Positions 60,513 through 64,000 of a stretch of DNA of 64,000 nucleotides are shown here, piece after piece (the first letter of the stretch is position 1; the number at the start of each line of letters is the position of its first letter). Source of the DNA: Salegentibacter salegens (GTDB lineage Bacteria; Bacteroidota; Bacteroidia; Flavobacteriales; Flavobacteriaceae); contig NZ_LT670848.1 in the NCBI RefSeq assembly GCF_900142975.1, positions 496,001-560,000 on the forward strand, given 5' to 3'. The translations under genes were made by a program, and so were the position numbers. The notes below the pieces were generated by a model, which had not been told where the DNA came from, searched no databases, and saw only the letters and a program-made list of their open reading frames with translations.

Positions 60513-61669
60513 TAGATATATTGTTCCATTTTTTCAGGTTTTATTTTAAGTTTTTTACAAAATTCATACTCATTTATAATTCCATCATATAAGGCGTTTT
60601 GGAGTGTATTTATGAATAGGGGAGAATTAATTGGTTTTGGAACAGAGCCTCCTCTTTTAATTCCTTGTAATTTTTCCAATTCTTTAATTTTGTTTTCTTC
60701 TGCTACTTTTTCCTGAAAAGCTAATTTTATCTCATGTTTGATTTTGGTATAATCTTTCTGAGAGATTTTATTATCATACAGCAATCTTGTGTAAAGTGCT
60801 AGGGTGCTAAGGTGTGTCTCCCTTGAAATATCATCTATTAGGTTGTGATGATAATCGTTGTTGGCGTGAGCCTTTTCAAGATTATCTATTTCAGTATGGT
60901 ATTCGCCAACTAGAAAATAATAAGCGAATTCATTACACCAGTTCTCAATTTTACTAAGGTGATTTTTAGAGATAGATTTATAATCTACTTCTTCAATTTC
61001 TTCTTCATTTAATAGAAAATGCCCTAACTCATGAACTAAAGTAAAAATTTCTCTTCTAAATGATTTTTGCTGCCTCTTTAACACGATTGTATTCGGACTC
61101 AAAAAAAATCCATTTATATTTGCTTTGTCTTTTTTATTCCAGGTTTCTATAAACTCAAAAACCATAATATTGGACTCGGCAAATGAATCTATAAGTAACT
61201 TTAAAAAATCTCTTAATTTCCTGGCAGTTATAGAAGGATAAAGAACTTTCCTTACTTCCGTCGCTACCTCTAAAGGACTATCCTGGACATTATAAATTCG
61301 GAAATTTCTTTCCAAATTAAAGTCTGTCAACTTAGATATTGCAGATAGGGAGATTTTTAGATCTTCGAATTGGTTAACTACTTTTTTTGCTCCAATATTC
61401 AAGTCAGAATTAAAGTTGTCTTTTCTGAAAAAGATACTAGCATCCTTTGAATGGTGGGGTTCACTAGGATCTAGATAATAATTCAAGCCTTTGTTGAAAA
61501 CTTTATCTATCTTCTTTAAAGTGCTTACTTTAATTTCTCTTGAAAACAAGTCATCTCTAGTGATAGGATTTTTAATTCCTTCACTAATAATATTTAAAAG
61601 CTCTTCTACAGAAAGTCTGTATAATTCTAATAAATATTCTATTCTAGATATATTGTGTTCTAATTTCAA
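60512..61669 (-). CDS. ImmA/IrrE-type metallopeptidase, putative antitoxin partner
   Basis: A 385-residue protein. The N-terminal 60-70 residues (RIEYLLELYRLSVEELLNII... VSTLKKIDKVFNKGLNYYL) look like a diverged XRE-type helix-turn-helix. The middle holds the ImmA/IrrE zinc-peptidase motif HELGHFLLNEEE (about 228-239). The pairing with a DUF4411 PIN protein is a known toxin-antitoxin-like module. The codon usage is more AT-rich than in its neighbours, which suggests horizontal arrival. The metallopeptidase may control the pair or a separate repressor (inference). Confidence 0.85.
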   Translation of the reverse strand: MKLEHNISRIEYLLELYRLSVEELLNIISEGIKNPITRDDLFSREIKVSTLKKIDKVFNKGLNYYLDPSEPHHSKDASIFFRKDNFNSDLNIGAKKVVNQFEDLKISLSAISKLTDFNLERNFRIYNVQDSPLEVATEVRKVLYPSITARKLRDFLKLLIDSFAESNIMVFEFIETWNKKDKANINGFFLSPNTIVLKRQQKSFRREIFTLVHELGHFLLNEEEIEEVDYKSISKNHLSKIENWCNEFAYYFLVGEYHTEIDNLEKAHANNDYHHNLIDDISRETHLSTLALYTRLLYDNKISQKDYTKIKHEIKLAFQEKVAEENKIKELEKLQGIKRGGSVPKPINSPLFINTLQNALYDGIINEYEFCKKLKIKPEKMEQYI

Positions 61670-61749
61670 GAATTCCTTTGAATTTTTACAAAAGTACGAA
61701 ATTTGTATGCTATTTATTTTATTCAGATAATTAAGCTTAGATAGGAAAT

Positions 61750-62703
61750 CTAAAAAGGCAAATTACTTAAATCTACATTTCCACCGGAAATAATGATTCC
61801 AACTTTTTTTCCTCGGAATTTCTCTTTTTCGCGTAAAACTGCGGCGAAAGCAACTGCGCTGGAAGGTTCTATTACAATTTTCATACGTTCCCAAATAAGC
61901 TTCATAGCATTGATAATTTCATCTTCTTCAACTCGTATAATTTCAGAAACAAACTTTTGAATTATGGGAAAATTCTTGTCTCCAAGCTGGGTTTTTAATC
62001 CATCAGCAATTGTATTGGTGCTGGAATTAGTTTCAATTTTCCCCGATTTTAGAGATCGGTAAGCATCGTCAACTTCAAAAGGTTCGGCGCCAATTGTTTT
62101 GCAATTATTTCCGAAGTAATTTGCAGCAAGTGCAGTTCCGGCAATAAGTCCGCCGCCGCCAACCGGTGTGATTATAATATCTAAATCGGGTTTTTCTTCC
62201 AGTAATTCTATCGCCGCGGTTCCCTGCCCGTAAATAACTTCTAATTGATTGGAAGGATGAAGAAAACTGGCGCCGGTTTCCTGCTGAATTTCCTCTGCAG
62301 CTTTTTCCCGGGCCTTTATATTGGGTTCGCACTCTGTAATTTCTCCGCCGTAAGTTTTTACCGCGTCTTTTTTAACCTGAGGAGCAGAAGATGGCATCAC
62401 AATATAGGCCAGAATTCCTAAACTTTTAGCCGAAAGCGAAACCGCCTGGGCAAAGTTGCCCGACGAGTGCGTTACCACTCCTTTTGCTCGTTCTTTATCG
62501 TTTAAAGCGAGAATAGCAGCGGTAGCGCCACGCATTTTAAAAGCACCCATTTTCTGAAAATTCTCACATTTAAAGAAGATTTCAGTTTCGGCTAATTTGT
62601 TTAATAAACCTGAAGATAAGACCGGGGTGCGGTGAATGTATGGTGATATTTCTAAATGTAGTTTGGTAAAATCTTCTTTACTGATCATTGTGACTGATTT
62701 CAA
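61750..62703 (-). CDS. Threonine/serine dehydratase-type PLP enzyme
   Basis: A fold-type II PLP enzyme of 317 residues without the regulatory ACT domain, as in catabolic threonine dehydratase or serine racemase-like enzymes. ENFQKMGAFKMRGA contains the Schiff-base Lys56, SSGNFAQAV binds the substrate carboxylate, and PVGGGGLIAG binds the PLP phosphate. The most likely reaction is deamination of threonine or serine; a racemase or hydroxyaspartate dehydratase cannot be excluded. MKSVTM allows a second start at residue 6. Confidence 0.9.
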   Translation of the reverse strand: MKSVTMISKEDFTKLHLEISPYIHRTPVLSSGLLNKLAETEIFFKCENFQKMGAFKMRGATAAILALNDKERAKGVVTHSSGNFAQAVSLSAKSLGILAYIVMPSSAPQVKKDAVKTYGGEITECEPNIKAREKAAEEIQQETGASFLHPSNQLEVIYGQGTAAIELLEEKPDLDIIITPVGGGGLIAGTALAANYFGNNCKTIGAEPFEVDDAYRSLKSGKIETNSSTNTIADGLKTQLGDKNFPIIQKFVSEIIRVEEDEIINAMKLIWERMKIVIEPSSAVAFAAVLREKEKFRGKKVGIIISGGNVDLSNLPF

Positions 62704-62758
62704 TCAATAAAATTAAAAGAAATTAATTCAGTAAAAAATTATATTCCAGTTGCGTAAA

Positions 62759-63211
62759 TTATTTTTCTTCCTCGATAGGAATAGAAAGCACGGGAATTTC
62801 AGAATTCTTAAATAATTCTACCGAAACGCTTTCCGCAAAAAGATTATAAAAGAAACTATGTGTGTGGGTGCCCACAATTAGCATATCGGCTTTTAGCTTT
62901 TTGGCTTCTTCCAGCACGGTTTCTACCGTAGAACCTTGAATTAAAAGTGCATCAGATTCTATGTTTTTGCCAATAAACATATCGCGAATTTGCTGTAATT
63001 CTTTGTGTTCATCCCTTAATTCATCGGCTCGCATATCTCTAATATATTGCGGGCCTGTATCAAAACCAACAAAATCGGGATCTGGGGCGGCTACGTGAAC
63101 CACCCAGATCTTAGCCCCGAATTTTTCAGCAATACTTTCGGCGTATGACATAAGTTCTCCAACGGCCTCATTAAAATCTACCGCTACCAAAATATTTTTG
63201 AAAGTCTTCAT
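62759..63211 (-). CDS. Universal stress protein (UspA family)
   Basis: A single Usp domain of 150 residues. NILVAVDFNEAV begins the fold, and the ATP-binding motif appears only in modified form (IVGTHTHSFFYNLFAESVS, where GxxGx9GS is expected), so ATP binding is doubtful. Lies 16 bases downstream of the hydroxyacid dehydrogenase gene on the same strand and is probably cotranscribed. Confidence 0.9.
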   Translation of the reverse strand: MKTFKNILVAVDFNEAVGELMSYAESIAEKFGAKIWVVHVAAPDPDFVGFDTGPQYIRDMRADELRDEHKELQQIRDMFIGKNIESDALLIQGSTVETVLEEAKKLKADMLIVGTHTHSFFYNLFAESVSVELFKNSEIPVLSIPIEEEK

Positions 63212-63227
63212 ACGCTAAAGTTTTTAA

Positions 63228-64000
63228 TTAATATCCTCTATCTCGCTTCACCACGTTTTTAAGTTCTTCCTCATCTTGTACTCTTTCATAATTCTCAATA
63301 ATTTGCGGCACTACAGAGTTTGGGTGGGTAACGCTGGCAACGTGTGGAGTTACTCTAATTTTTGGATGTTTCCAAAATGGATGTTCGTCTCTTATTGGCT
63401 CTTCCCAAAACACATCTAATGCTGCCCCAGAAAGATGGCCATCATCTACCTTAGCCAATAAATCCTGTTCCACTAAATGTTCGCCCCGTGCAACATTAAT
63501 CACATAAGCACCTTTAGGTAGTTTTTCAAATAATTCTATATTCAGTATTTTTTCGGTTTCAGGAGTAAGTGGAAGCATATTCACTAAAATGTCTGACTGT
63601 TCCAAAAATTCATCAAATTCATCTTCCCCGGCGTAACTCTCTACGTTCTCAAAATCTTTTTTATTTTTTGAAAAACCTATTACCTGGAAGCCATTTTTCA
63701 ATAAACATTTAGAAACACTTTGTCCTAAGTTACCTATTCCCAAGATGCCAACTTTAACGTCATTATTTCTGGTGTAAGAAACAGGTTCCCATTTTTCGTT
63801 TATTTGACTCTCACGATAATGTAACAGGTTTCGTTGATGCGCCAGAATAAGGGTTAGTACAAAAGTTCCCATATCTTCTGCCAGGCGATCGTCTACAACT
63901 TTAGTGATAATTACGTTTTCAGGGAGCTCTTCATCACTGGTAATATGGTCTACCCCGGCGCCCATAGAAGCAACAACTTTTAAGTTTGGATAATTTTGAA
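63228..64000 (-). CDS. D-isomer 2-hydroxyacid dehydrogenase, 5' end outside the window
   Basis: NAD(P)-dependent reduction of a 2-keto acid (glyoxylate/hydroxypyruvate reductase A-like). The Rossmann motif GILGIGNLGQSV, the catalytic Arg in NVARGEHLVEQDLL, the Glu in ALDVFWEEP and the His in TPHVASVTHP are present. The frame is open up to the window end (QNYPNLKVVASMGAG), so the true start lies further on; the ATG at 63965 is internal. About 50 residues are missing. Confidence 0.9.
   Translation of the reverse strand, partial: QNYPNLKVVASMGAGVDHITSDEELPENVIITKVVDDRLAEDMGTFVLTLILAHQRNLLHYRESQINEKWEPVSYTRNNDVKVGILGIGNLGQSVSKCLLKNGFQVIGFSKNKKDFENVESYAGEDEFDEFLEQSDILVNMLPLTPETEKILNIELFEKLPKGAYVINVARGEHLVEQDLLAKVDDGHLSGAALDVFWEEPIRDEHPFWKHPKIRVTPHVASVTHPNSVVPQIIENYERVQDEEELKNVVKRDRGY

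Noticed and set aside
1..64000. CRISPR arrays, rRNA and prophage
   Set aside because: No regularly spaced direct repeats, no rRNA-like stretches and no phage structural genes were seen.

Overview
The window reads as chromosomal DNA of a marine-type member of the Flavobacteriaceae (Gramella/Salegentibacter/Zunongwangia-like). The support is AT-rich coding sequence, promoters of the Bacteroidetes form (TAnnTTTG about 25-50 bases before starts), and family-typical genes: a DUF5686 outer-membrane protein, a MG2/TonB-plug protein, small TonB-C-like secreted proteins, KDO transferase, and a TolB-propeller amidohydrolase. The genus is an inference. I saw no rRNA, no convincing tRNA and no CRISPR array. 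Most genes are ordinary housekeeping or envelope genes packed on both strands.

Layout. 0-8 kb: a tiny putative lipoprotein, an MscS channel, a sterol-desaturase-type hydroxylase, a large zinc metalloprotease, a D-Ala-D-Ala dipeptidase and an SDR. 8-13 kb: a cytosolic multi-PAS histidine kinase, a stand-alone receiver, an XRE/S24 repressor with a perfect 16-bp inverted repeat in front of it, and three tandem related acidic lipoproteins (one only 53 residues). 13-24 kb: KDO transferase, DegT aminotransferase, MG2/TonB-plug protein, amidohydrolase, FabD, flavin-type oxidoreductase, fructosamine kinase, DHFR, 2TM protein, class V aminotransferase. 24-33 kb, mainly minus strand: ergothioneine genes egtD-egtB, two secreted TonB-C-like paralogues, thyA, nupC, a bifunctional nuclease, etfA and etfB. 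33-46 kb: pdhB, DUF5686, soluble and membrane pyrophosphatases side by side, a ferritin-like protein, a bacterial NHEJ operon (DUF7218-type/Rho-N protein, ku, ligD), App1 phosphatase, a fatty acid hydroxylase-type protein and a deoxynucleoside kinase.

46.5-51.6 kb is clearly different. It is sparse and full of broken genes: a MITE-like inverted-repeat element, a frameshifted DUF302 gene, a solo insertion-sequence end, a DUF2141 gene, a short GC-rich segment that folds into strong nested hairpins, the C-terminal tail of a type IIG-like restriction/methyltransferase, a DUF2254 gene whose end is formed by an inserted IS4-type element, that frameshifted IS itself, and another broken reading frame beyond it. 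This is a decayed accessory locus and the most likely place for something unusual.

51.6-64 kb returns to intact genes: AraC regulator divergent from aldehyde dehydrogenase plus DUF779, a block of palindromic repeats, DUF6122 and DUF202 membrane proteins, the TolB-amidohydrolase, DinB, a DUF4411 PIN / ImmA-type toxin-antitoxin-like pair, threonine dehydratase, universal stress protein, and a 2-hydroxyacid dehydrogenase cut by the window end.

Two palindromic repeat families are dispersed through intergenic gaps. Family A (arms CGTCATCCTGAA / TTCAGCTTGACG) lies at about 3.1, 19.6 and 39.7 kb. Family B (CTCGTGGGCTTGCCCCGAG) lies at the left edge and at 54.7 kb, with a variant at 44.1 kb. No wholly new system is proven. 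The best leads are the folded element at 48.52-48.62 kb inside the decayed locus, the egtB promoter that overlaps a terminator hairpin, and the repressor operator/lipoprotein cluster at 11-13 kb.
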